NCBI RefSeq assembly: GCF_003403035.1
Contig: NZ_QURN01000007.1
Span: 124,001-188,000 of the forward strand
Source of the DNA: Mesorhizobium denitrificans
GTDB taxonomy: Bacteria; Pseudomonadota; Alphaproteobacteria; Rhizobiales; Rhizobiaceae
DNA: 64,000 nucleotides
Direction: 5' to 3'
The translations under genes and the position numbers were made by a program. Shown piece after piece: positions 1-7,915 of this stretch (the first letter of the stretch is position 1; each line of letters starts with the position of its first letter). The notes beneath the pieces are model-generated. The model was not told where the DNA came from and searched no databases. It was given only the letters and a program-made list of their open reading frames with translations.

Positions 1-402
1 TTTGCTGACGGCCTCGGGCGTGTCGTAGCCAGCGTGGACCGCGTCTTCGTAAGGCTTCATCGTATCGTTCCAGCGGGAGGGGTGGAGGATGGCAGCCGCG
101 CGACGAAGCGAACCCATCGAGGCGGATTGAGAGCGGTAAAGCTGGTCGCCGACATAGCGCAGCCGCATATCGGCGGAAAGCGCGGCCAGCGTGAGGTTGA
201 GCGTGGCGCGCGACAGTTCGTTCGCCTGGAACATGGTCACAAATCTGGTGAGGTCGTCGTTCTGGCCCTCAAGCTCGGTGATCTCGGTGCGCACCGGCTG
301 CTGCCAGCCATCCAGCACACGATAAACGACATTGCCGCTGATCCACGACCCAATGGACGGCAGCGCCAGAATGATCGAAACGAGAAAGGCAGAACGGTTC
401 AG
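1..402 (-). CDS. Partial membrane-anchored protein of unknown function (left edge)
   Basis: The minus-strand frame is open from position 423 to the window edge, which removes the C-terminus. The visible 134 codons begin with a hydrophobic anchor (AFLVSIILALPSIGSW), followed by a polar part with a likely helical stretch (EITELEGQNDDLTRF). This suggests an inner-membrane anchor with a periplasmic domain. No ATG, GTG or TTG lies between the in-frame TGA at 424-426 and the anchor. The CTG at 400-402, just after a GGGGG run, is my best start, so the 5' end is uncertain. I do not recognise the family. It lies downstream of the coiled-coil gene on the same strand, about 110 bp away. Confidence 0.55.
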   Translation of the reverse strand, partial: MNRSAFLVSIILALPSIGSWISGNVVYRVLDGWQQPVRTEITELEGQNDDLTRFVTMFQANELSRATLNLTLAALSADMRLRYVGDQLYRSQSASMGSLRRAAAILHPSRWNDTMKPYEDAVHAGYDTPEAVSK

Positions 403-512
403 GATATTGCCCCCACGCTGACTTCACCGCCGCACTATTATGTTGTCGCCGGATATGCACGAAAGGACAAGGGGCGGATGAGGGTAGTTCGCGTGTTGCG
501 ACCCCGCGCGCC

Positions 513-1832
513 TCATGCGGCGCTGCGGGTATCCGGCTTGCGGCGTTTGGTGGTTTTGGTCGTTTTCGCCTTCATCTCGGCAGCGCGTTCAAGGCTCTGC
601 TTCAGAATTTTCATCTGCTTGGCCTGGCCGTCCGCAGCCTCCTTCAAGGAAGGCGCGGTGTGCGAGGGAAGGCGGGCAGCTTCTGGAGCCTCGGCAGTCG
701 GATGCGATAGCTTGTGCTCCAGAATGCGGCGCTCTGCTTCCACTTCGTTCAGGCGGGTTTCCAGAAGGTTCAACTGGCTCTGCTTGTCGGCCTGATCGGC
801 CTTGGAGGTCTGCAGGCGAGCGCTGAGTTGCGCTGTTTCAGAACGCAGGCACTGAAGCTCGGTGTTGTAGCGACGGTCGCGGTCGGCAATGTCCTGCTCT
901 GCGATGTGAAGCGATGAGAGCGTTTCCGTGAGCCGCGAATCCAGCGCATCGCTCTGCTTTTGCAGGCGCAACAATTCGGATTCGCCTATGCCAAGGCGCG
1001 TGGAAGCATCGGAGGCGCGCGCGGATTCGACAGACAGCAAGGTCTGCGTTTCGTCCAGCTTGCGGCGATATTCGGTGCTCTTCTGCTGCGACACATCCAG
1101 ATCCAGCCGCAGGACGACGTTTTTCTCGCGCAGCGATTCAACCTCGCGGTTCAGACGCTCGATGTCGACGGTCTGCGCCGTGATCTGCAACTGCATCTCG
1201 CTGCGAAGGCTTTCGAGCGAGGCAAGCTGGCTCTTGGTTTCAACGGCTTCGAGACGCGCGTCGTTCAGCGCCGTGCGCAGAAGTTCGAACTCCTGCGCTA
1301 TGCGGGCCTCGCGGGTTTTGTGAGACTCGATGACGGCTTCCTGCCGCTCGCGCAGGCGTTCCAGCTTGTCGAGACGCTCTTCAAAACGGCGATTGTCGGA
1401 CGCGAATTTCGCGTTGGTCGTTTCCAGATCCGACAGGCGCGCAATATCTGCCGCGCAATCGTCAAGGAAGGAGCGGCCATGCGTGTGGCTGGCGATTACC
1501 GCCGCGAAAGCCTGACCGATCTTGAAAAGCTCGTCGCGCGCTGCGCGGTGGGACTCGTCGAAAGCCTGAAAGGCAGCCATGCGAGCCTGCGCGTGAAGCG
1601 AAAGGTCGCTATCCGGCGCGGTGGTCGCCGGGGTCAATGGCTCCAGAGCGGTTTCGCCTGTCTCATCGATCTCGATGGCATCAACCGTGGCGGACGCATC
1701 ACGCTGTGGTTGTGCCTCGCCCTCCTCATGGGAAATGATTTCATTGAAGGCGTTTTCCATTTCGTCATCAAGATTGACGAGAGCTTTTTCAAGCGGATCC
1801 TTCCGAGAGAACAAATCCCCAAGATTTATCAT
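513..1832 (-). CDS. Long coiled-coil protein, crescentin-like
   Basis: The 439-residue protein has no signal peptide or membrane segment. Residues 1-75 are acidic and low in complexity. From about residue 80 to 385 it is almost pure heptad-type helix rich in Leu, Glu, Arg and Gln, with few prolines, which predicts a long coiled coil. The tail (about 415-439) is strongly basic and Lys-Thr rich. Rod length and layout resemble the crescentin-type coiled-coil proteins annotated in Hyphomicrobiales, so a cytoskeletal or cell-shape role is possible but only inferred. The start begins MINLGDLF, and the upstream region is free of other genes. It could also be a scaffold unrelated to crescentin. Confidence 0.75.
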   Translation of the reverse strand: MINLGDLFSRKDPLEKALVNLDDEMENAFNEIISHEEGEAQPQRDASATVDAIEIDETGETALEPLTPATTAPDSDLSLHAQARMAAFQAFDESHRAARDELFKIGQAFAAVIASHTHGRSFLDDCAADIARLSDLETTNAKFASDNRRFEERLDKLERLRERQEAVIESHKTREARIAQEFELLRTALNDARLEAVETKSQLASLESLRSEMQLQITAQTVDIERLNREVESLREKNVVLRLDLDVSQQKSTEYRRKLDETQTLLSVESARASDASTRLGIGESELLRLQKQSDALDSRLTETLSSLHIAEQDIADRDRRYNTELQCLRSETAQLSARLQTSKADQADKQSQLNLLETRLNEVEAERRILEHKLSHPTAEAPEAARLPSHTAPSLKEAADGQAKQMKILKQSLERAAEMKAKTTKTTKRRKPDTRSAA

Positions 1833-2033
1833 GACGCGGCCGTTTTCTCTTGCACTCTGTTGACTACAAATTTAACTAACTGCAGAGCAATATTTTGCCC
1901 TTCAATTGACGCTGCTGGACTCCTGTCAGGCTGTCCATATCACGTTATTTCCATTCTGCATCATCTTTGCGTTGTAACCTTTGGTCAACCAGATAGCTAC
2001 AAGCTATCCGTTTGGCGGTTCCCAAAGGCAAAA

Positions 2034-3656
2034 ATGACAATGAACTCCCGCAAAAGTTGGATAGGTCGTCGCGCGCTTCTCGGCGCGGCCTTGGTGGGAG
2101 GTGGTGCGCTGTGGGCGGGAACGACCGTGGCGCGGCTGGCGCGCGGACCGAACGGAACCAAGGATTTAGGGCGCATTGCCGATGCCGATGGAGTGGTGCT
2201 GCCGGACGAAATGCAGGGCGTTGCGCCGGCCTACGATCCGGGTCTGCCATGGAAGATGCAGGGCGGGGTTCTGAACGACGCAAGCGCGCTGTCGCGCACT
2301 CCGGTTTATGGCGTTGTGCAGGTTGCTTCCGAGAACGATGTGGCGCGAGCGCTGGCTTTTGCGCGCGACAATGGATTGCGGGTGTCGATGGCAGCCGTGC
2401 GGCACTCCATGGGCGGGCAAGCGTTCGACGACAATGCGCTCGTGCTTGACATGATGAAGTTCAACAGCATTGCGCTGGATGAGGCGCAGCGCAGCATGAC
2501 GGTGCAGCCCGGCGCGACATGGCACGACATCCAGAATGTGCTGCATCCGCGATTTGCCGTGAAGGCAATGCAATCGACCGATATTTTCTCCGTGGGCGGA
2601 TCGCTTTCGGTGAATGCACACGGCATGGATCATCAGGTGGGGTCCATTGCCGGGACGGTGAAGCAATTGCGAATGATGCTGGCGGATGGCTCGGTGGTGA
2701 CGTGTTCGCGGACGGAAAATGCGGATTTGTTTCGGCACATCATCGGTGGATATGGGCTGTTCGGCGTGATCCTGTCCGCCGAACTCGAGATCACCGACAA
2801 TGCGGTTTATCGGACGTCGCGCGAGATTATCCGGTCCCTGGATTTTCCGGCCTTCTTCGCGGAAAAGCTGGAGCACGATGAGAATGTCGGGCTGTTTTAC
2901 GGGCATCTTTCGACCGCGCCCGGCAATTTTATGCAGGACATGATCGTCTATCGCTACGACAAGGTGGCCGAAGAAGCGCCGCCGGATATGCCGGAACTGG
3001 GCGCGCCGGGCGCAGTGGGCGTCAAGCGCGTGCTTATGAACCTGGCAAAATGGGGCGGGCCGTTTCAGGAGCTGAAATGGTTCAGCGAAAGGGCGCTGGA
3101 GCCACGTTTCGAAAGCTGCACCGTGTCGCGCACCGCTGCGATGGGCGAGGGGGAGGCGTGCCTCGTTTCGCGCAACAACCCGATGCACGATTCAGTGCCG
3201 TATCTGTTCAACGATCTCCCGGCTGAGACGGATATTCTGCACGAATATTTCGTGCCGCGCGGGGCGTATAATGAATTCATCGAGGGCGCGCGCGAAATTT
3301 TGATGGCGCAGGATTTGCCGGTCCTGAACGCTTCTATCCGGATCGTGCACCAGGAAGATATTGCGCTGAACTACGCGCCCGTGCCGGCATTTTCACTGGT
3401 GCTTTACGTGAACCAGCCGACGACAGAGGAGGGCAATCGGCAGATGCGGGATTTGACGCGCAAGCTGATCGATTTGACCTTGCAGCATGGCGGGCGGTTT
3501 TTCCTGCCTTACCAACTGCATTTCACGGGCAAGGAGTTGCTTGCCTCCTATCCCGAAATGCCCGAATTTCTCGCTGCAAAGCTCCGTTACGATCCCGGCG
3601 AATTGTTCACATCGACATTTTATCGCGCCATCAAGGCGCTCGCAGGTATGGCATGA
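2034..3656 (+). CDS. Exported FAD-binding oxidoreductase (PCMH/berberine-bridge-type fold)
   Basis: The 540-residue protein opens with a twin-arginine-like leader (R12-R13 before a hydrophobic run), so Tat export or an N-terminal membrane anchor is likely. A PCMH FAD-binding domain covers roughly residues 85-265, with the motifs PGATWHDIQNVL, GSLSVNAHGMD and GGYGLFGVILSAELEI. The rest is a substrate domain like those of sugar-lactone or alditol oxidases. The substrate is unknown. The ATG at 2034 is chosen because it begins the export signal; the same frame is open further upstream but lies antisense to the coiled-coil gene. The stop overlaps the next gene's start (ATGA), so the two are translationally coupled. 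Confidence 0.85.
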   Translation: MTMNSRKSWIGRRALLGAALVGGGALWAGTTVARLARGPNGTKDLGRIADADGVVLPDEMQGVAPAYDPGLPWKMQGGVLNDASALSRTPVYGVVQVASENDVARALAFARDNGLRVSMAAVRHSMGGQAFDDNALVLDMMKFNSIALDEAQRSMTVQPGATWHDIQNVLHPRFAVKAMQSTDIFSVGGSLSVNAHGMDHQVGSIAGTVKQLRMMLADGSVVTCSRTENADLFRHIIGGYGLFGVILSAELEITDNAVYRTSREIIRSLDFPAFFAEKLEHDENVGLFYGHLSTAPGNFMQDMIVYRYDKVAEEAPPDMPELGAPGAVGVKRVLMNLAKWGGPFQELKWFSERALEPRFESCTVSRTAAMGEGEACLVSRNNPMHDSVPYLFNDLPAETDILHEYFVPRGAYNEFIEGAREILMAQDLPVLNASIRIVHQEDIALNYAPVPAFSLVLYVNQPTTEEGNRQMRDLTRKLIDLTLQHGGRFFLPYQLHFTGKELLASYPEMPEFLAAKLRYDPGELFTSTFYRAIKALAGMA

Positions 3657-4276
3657 AAACAATAGCATTGATCGCGCTCCTGTTCGGGACGGGCGGGTTG
3701 GCTTTGTCTTCCACGAGCGCAGTCACAACGAAAGCGTTTCGGCTGAAGCTGGGCGAGCAGTCGATTGATATTGATGTGGGCGAGCGCGCGGAAATCACCC
3801 TGCCGGATGGCTCGAAGGTGCGGGTGGAACTTACGCGAAACGAATTTGCGACCTATTCGGGCGAGGGCTTTACCTTTGTGCATCCAAGCGATGTGTCGGT
3901 GACGCGCTCCGACCTCGGCGACGGTGTTGTGCAGCACCTTATGACGACAGCGCTGGGAACGATGGTGATTGTGCAAACCTATGACGGGCTCGATCCATCC
4001 ACCCTCAACGAAATGATGCTGAAGGAACTGACTGGCGATGCCGTGGCTGCAGGCGCAAAGCTGGAACGCAAGGACGCGAAGCGTGATGTATCGGGCAAGA
4101 CGCTCTCCGGTATTGTGGCGACCGAGACGCTAAGGCGCGACACGGTTGATTATGAGATTGAATCCTACGGCAAGGACGATGCGGGCGTGATTGTGATCAC
4201 GCGCATGGATCGGGAAAACGCCGCGCAGGACAGCGCGAAGATCGCCAAGTTCTGGGAGACGTTCCGGTTACAGTAG
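3653..4276 (+). CDS. Periplasmic protein of unknown function
   Basis: The 207-residue protein has a typical signal peptide (MKTIALIALLFGTGGLALSS, cleavage near residue 23). The mature part is mixed strand and helix with no cysteine and no motif I recognise. Its start overlaps the stop of the FAD oxidoreductase by four bases, so it belongs to that operon and may be an exported partner or chaperone of the oxidase. Function is unassigned. Confidence 0.8.
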   Translation: MKTIALIALLFGTGGLALSSTSAVTTKAFRLKLGEQSIDIDVGERAEITLPDGSKVRVELTRNEFATYSGEGFTFVHPSDVSVTRSDLGDGVVQHLMTTALGTMVIVQTYDGLDPSTLNEMMLKELTGDAVAAGAKLERKDAKRDVSGKTLSGIVATETLRRDTVDYEIESYGKDDAGVIVITRMDRENAAQDSAKIAKFWETFRLQ

Positions 4277-4327
4277 GGGGCTTTTCATCCGCTTCGCGGA
4301 CCACTCCTCGCCCCACAAGGGGAATGC

Positions 4328-4519
4328 CTAAGAGACGAGAGTCTTTTTGACAGCCCTTCCGCGATCGAAGTTCAGGATTTCGGCAAGGTTCAGAAACTCG
4401 ACAACATCGATCCTTCGTTCGCCACTCTCCAGGCGAGCGACAAAGGATTGATACTCTCCCAATCGCGCGGCCAGTTCGCTCTGGGTTAGACCTGCTGCCT
4501 CCCGCTTCGCAATCAGCAA
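4328..4519 (-). CDS. Small XRE-family HTH protein, start damaged
   Basis: The frame encodes a complete helix-turn-helix (GLTQSELAARLGEYQSFVAR, then LESGERRIDVVEFLNLAEIL), as in short Cro/CI-type regulators. Homologues of this type usually begin with a V/M-K-T...ERH segment. Here that segment is readable upstream (VKTLGTERHTAPVE), but its first codon is GTA. The only usual start codon in the frame is the TTG at 4517-4519, and a CTG lies further upstream. The gene may therefore use a rare start or be decaying. No toxin partner is visible beside it. Confidence 0.55.
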   Translation of the reverse strand: MLIAKREAAGLTQSELAARLGEYQSFVARLESGERRIDVVEFLNLAEILNFDRGRAVKKTLVS

Positions 4520-4641
4520 TTCGACAGGGGCGGTGTGCCGCTCCGTTCCCAGCGTTTTTACACAGCAAAACCCACAATTTTCAGGAAGTAGATATCGGAA
4601 ATATAGGTATTTTTAATGCATGGGCGAGGTGGAAACGGTTG

Positions 4642-5775
4642 TCAATAATCGTAGACATGTTCCAGATGCGCGCCGGATTTTTCGAGCATGGGTATGATCG
4701 TGTGCAACTGCTGCACTGCGACCGCCAAGCCGATCCGGCGATGACGAGGGTCGGCGGGAAGGCGATAGTCGAACAACAGGCGCGCATTTTGCGGCAGGAT
4801 GATTGCGCCGTTTGAAATAGCGGTGATGAGAATTTCGCGGTTGCCACCGATTTCCACGAACCGGAGGCCGCGACCGATCAGGCGCGGAACCATATCCGTA
4901 AATGCCTGATAGCGCTTCGTGACGAAGATCGCGCCATCGATGCCCATGTCTTTTTCGAGCTTCGTGTCGGGTTCGTCGGCAATGGCCAGCGCGACCGGTC
5001 CCTTCGCCCAGACGTGAATGTCGAGCAGGGCGGGCGCAGCGGTTGCATCGAGCCCGGATTTGATCAGGTTGGCATAGGTCTGCTTGATGGAATAAGCGAG
5101 GCCGAACGCGCCCTTGCGCTCGGTCGTGCGAGTGGGGTCATCGCCCTCCTCAGGGACAAGCGACAGAAGCCCTTCGCGTTTTTGCGCGTATGGAAATTGA
5201 TACCACGGCACCTGATCGAGAAAGGCAGCGTAGTCTTTTGCGACGCGCGCGAGGTAACGATCGGCAGCGACCGGGTGGCTGGACGCCCACTCCGTGAAGC
5301 GCCCGATCGTGCTTTCATAAAGCGACTGGATGGCGTGTTCGATGGTGTGGCTGGTGCCGATGACAGCCAGCATCTGATGATTTGCAAAGTTGAACGGACG
5401 GTTAGAACTGGCGCGGATCACCATCGCGTAATCCTGCCAGAAACGCCCGATGTAAGACCAATACGGAAAGGCGCTCTCGCGCTTTCCAGACTCCAGAAAG
5501 CCGGAATATTCGCGCGCGGCGTAAACAATCGCCCATTCCGGATAGGTGAGGTAGGTGGATTCCTCCGTCCGCTGATAGCCAGGGATTTCCGCGCGGATCT
5601 CTGCGGCGAGCGCGGGCGGTGTCGGGATTTCATTGAGGCCGGACAGGGGCGTTTTGTCGAGCGGCGTGGTGGTGGCGAAGCCGTAAGCCAGCCCGGCCAG
5701 GGGGATGGCCAGCACAAGCAGGACAATGACCAGTGCGGCTTTGATGAGCCGCCAGAAAAGCCTCAGCAGAAACAA
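4642..5775 (-). CDS. Membrane-anchored protein of unknown function
   Basis: The 377-residue protein has one N-terminal membrane helix (LIKAALVIVLLVLAIPLAGL, about 11-30) and a large soluble part rich in Tyr and Trp that should lie outside the inner membrane. I recognise no catalytic motif. It starts three bases after the stop of the upstream gene at 5779-6207 on the same strand, so the two form an operon. A role connected to that small membrane protein is inferred from position only. Confidence 0.75.
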   Translation of the reverse strand: MFLLRLFWRLIKAALVIVLLVLAIPLAGLAYGFATTTPLDKTPLSGLNEIPTPPALAAEIRAEIPGYQRTEESTYLTYPEWAIVYAAREYSGFLESGKRESAFPYWSYIGRFWQDYAMVIRASSNRPFNFANHQMLAVIGTSHTIEHAIQSLYESTIGRFTEWASSHPVAADRYLARVAKDYAAFLDQVPWYQFPYAQKREGLLSLVPEEGDDPTRTTERKGAFGLAYSIKQTYANLIKSGLDATAAPALLDIHVWAKGPVALAIADEPDTKLEKDMGIDGAIFVTKRYQAFTDMVPRLIGRGLRFVEIGGNREILITAISNGAIILPQNARLLFDYRLPADPRHRRIGLAVAVQQLHTIIPMLEKSGAHLEHVYDY

Positions 5776-5778
5776 GGG

Positions 5779-6207
5779 TCAGGCCATCGAATAATGGTCG
5801 CGAACGCGGCGCGCCAGCCAATAACCGACAAACACCGCGAAGCCGCCAATCGCCAGATGCGGGAGATTTGCGAAGACGCGCGTGGGGAAGTCGATATCGG
5901 TGCGGAAACCATTGATGAAGATGCCGCCGTCGAGACAGCCAGAACCTGTGACGAGGCCGAGCACGCCGTCGAACAGATAGACCGCGCCGAAAATCTTGAA
6001 ATAGAGCACCGCCTGACGGTTAGAGATGAAGGCCGCGATCAATGCCCAGACACCGGAAAACGCGTGCAGAAGGTCATCATACCATTGCAGGCTGAACAGG
6101 CCGAACAGATAGCCATTTGCGTCGTTGAAGGCCGGCACATAGCCAATCGCCACCACCAGAAAGAACATGATGCCGTAAAAGACAGCGAGTTTCTGGATAA
6201 GAGTCAT
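5779..6207 (-). CDS. Small four-helix membrane protein, DUF4383-like
   Basis: The 142-residue protein has about four hydrophobic helices (near 7-25, 45-62, 68-88 and 112-132). A glycine-rich loop (DGVLGLVTGSGCLDGG) and the opening FYGIMFFLVVAIGYVP are reminiscent of DUF4383 proteins. It is the first gene of a two-gene operon with the downstream anchored protein. A terminator-like hairpin lies just upstream of its start (6265-6304). Function is unknown. Confidence 0.7.
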   Translation of the reverse strand: MTLIQKLAVFYGIMFFLVVAIGYVPAFNDANGYLFGLFSLQWYDDLLHAFSGVWALIAAFISNRQAVLYFKIFGAVYLFDGVLGLVTGSGCLDGGIFINGFRTDIDFPTRVFANLPHLAIGGFAVFVGYWLARRVRDHYSMA

Positions 6208-6931
6208 CGTGTTCCCCGTTTTTTGGCGCAGAATACACGAGCTATCGTTAATGAGAAAACAAGCGCCAAAAACAGAGCAGGCGCCGGGATTTCTCCCAGC
6301 GCCTCCCTGTCAAAGTTCCAGCTTTTTTCAGGCAGCAATACCGAAGGTTTCGCGCCATCCATCGCCTTCTTTTTGACGGTTCGCCACATCCGGGTCCGAA
6401 GACTTCAGTCGCTTTGAACCTCGCCCGACGCTCCCTTGCGGGTTTGCCTGACGTCCATCGAAGACTAACCGGCCTTCATGGCAGCATCGGTCCGCCGATA
6501 ACGCTTGCACGCTGTCTGCGGTCCCGGTTCCATCCGTTTCGATATGAGCAAGCCCAATCGCTCCGGTCTTCTCCGGGGCTCAGCCTGACCTCGTTTCATC
6601 TTCGCCTTGCGGCTCAGCGATCCGTTGCCGTCTGAGTTGACTAAACCTTAGCGGGAGAAAGTGGGTATGGATACAACCTTGACCCTGTGGATAACGGGGT
6701 TATCGGGAATCATTGCAGTGCAGCAAATAGCTTGGTGCGGCGAGTTAAGGAGACGCATTGGTCGCACGTTTGCGCTGCCCCTCATCCTTGCCCGTTCCGG
6801 GGCGAGCCACGGGTCTCGTCCGTCCTTCGGACCCCCGTAAAGAAAAGGGCGAGGGGTGTCCGCGTCGAGTGCTTGCCATCAGCGCTTATTCCGGGCTTTG
6901 TGGCGCAGGATAAACCCGGAGGAGGAGTCGG
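6208..6931. other. 724-bp gene-poor region with candidate minus-strand RNA
   Basis: No convincing protein gene fits here. On the minus strand, several short open frames (for example 44 codons at 6465-6599 and a frame ending at 6328) are followed by a strong terminator-like hairpin at 6279-6304. This pattern suits a non-coding RNA transcribed leftwards from about 6.6 kb. I could not match it to tmRNA, RNase P, SRP or 6S RNA hallmarks. A sequence matching the DnaA box TTATCCACA lies on the minus strand at 6686-6694. The stretch 6774-6850 looks like a decayed copy of the CTCATCC-type dispersed repeat. Confidence 0.4.
6265..6304 (-). terminator. Hairpin with GAAA loop and downstream T tract, minus strand
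   Basis: On the minus strand an 11-bp stem (AGGCGCTGGGA / TCCCGGCGCCT, one mismatch) closes a GAAA tetraloop and is followed by GCTCTGTTTTT. It sits about 60 bp upstream of the DUF4383-like gene. It must therefore end a transcript coming from the gene-poor region, or attenuate the operon. Confidence 0.65.
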
Positions 6932-7864
6932 GTGAAAGTCGGGGTAATCCTGAATCCGGTGGCCGGTGGCGGTCGCCTGAAACGGCACTGGCCGGAGATC
7001 GAGCGTGCGCTGAAACCGCATTGCGCCGAACTCATTATGCGCGAGACGGAAGAGGCGGGCGACGGCGAAAGGCTGGCGCTGGCTTTTGCGGGGCAGGGCT
7101 GCGATCTGGTGATCGCGGCGGGTGGCGACGGCACCGCCAGCGAGGCGGCGGACGGCTTGCTGCAGGCGCGCGCGGAAATGGGCCGAACGGTGGCGCTGGG
7201 CATTTTGCCGTGCGGGACGGGTACGGATTTCGCGCGCGGGCTGGGTATTCCGCGCGAGCCGGTTGACGCGGTGAAGCGCATTGTCGAGGCCAAGCCGCGC
7301 GCAATCGATGCGGGCCGCGTGTGCTTTGTGGATGAGCACGGTGCGCTGGCGAGCCGCCACTTCATCAACATTGCAAGCCTTGGGCTTTCCGGCGCGACGG
7401 ATCGCGCAGTCAATGCGGACAAGCGCAAGGGGCGTGTTTCGGCCAAGGCGCTGTTTTATTGGCGAACCGTGGTGGAGTTCCTGCGGTTCAAGTTTCAGAA
7501 CGTGCGGATCATCGTTGATGATGGCGAGCCAATCGAGGCGCGGATTGCATTGGTGTCGGCATGCAATGGACGGTTCTTCGGCGCGGGCATGATGATTGCG
7601 CCCGATGCCGAACTGGATGACGGGCAGTTCGATGTAGTGATCGTGCGGGCGTCAGGAAAGCTCGGACTGCTGAAGGATTTGCGCCTGCTCTATGGTGGGC
7701 GGCATCGCGACCATCATGCGATTACGATATTGCGTGGGCGCAAGGTGACGGTGGAGCCACTGGACGCAGCCAACGTGCCGCTGGTCGATGTGGATGGCGA
7801 GTCACCCGGACGCGCGCCGACTACGTTTGAGATTTTGCCCGGCGCGCTGCTTCTCAGGTGTTGA
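6932..7864 (+). CDS. Lipid kinase, diacylglycerol-kinase family (YegS/BmrU type)
   Basis: The 310-residue cytosolic or peripheral enzyme carries the family's nucleotide-binding motif AAGGDGTASEAADGL at residues 62-76 and the PCGTGTDFARGLGIP motif near 93-107. These are diagnostic of the DAGK catalytic fold, which phosphorylates diacylglycerol or related lipids with ATP. The C-terminal beta domain has the usual VDVDGE segment. Length is normal. Translation begins at a GTG behind a strong ribosome-binding site (GGAGGAG, 6919-6925). It faces the enolase-superfamily gene and appears monocistronic. Confidence 0.9.
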   Translation: MKVGVILNPVAGGGRLKRHWPEIERALKPHCAELIMRETEEAGDGERLALAFAGQGCDLVIAAGGDGTASEAADGLLQARAEMGRTVALGILPCGTGTDFARGLGIPREPVDAVKRIVEAKPRAIDAGRVCFVDEHGALASRHFINIASLGLSGATDRAVNADKRKGRVSAKALFYWRTVVEFLRFKFQNVRIIVDDGEPIEARIALVSACNGRFFGAGMMIAPDAELDDGQFDVVIVRASGKLGLLKDLRLLYGGRHRDHHAITILRGRKVTVEPLDAANVPLVDVDGESPGRAPTTFEILPGALLLRC

Positions 7865-7915
7865 TTCAAGTGCTTTGCGATTTGATTCCGGGGTGTCGGA
7901 CAAATTACTGATAAA

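Noticed and set aside
960-2033. Long plus-strand open frame running into the FAD oxidase gene
   Set aside because: It is antisense to the coiled-coil gene and has no family features; the oxidase starts at 2034 with its export signal.
5014-6417. 467-codon plus-strand frame
   Set aside because: It is the antisense shadow of the two-gene membrane operon, whose proteins show clear membrane helices and coupling.
6311-6660. tmRNA, RNase P, SRP or 6S RNA in the gene-poor region
   Set aside because: No tag-peptide codons, no GAGGAAAGTCC motif and no SRP tetraloop motif were found on either strand.
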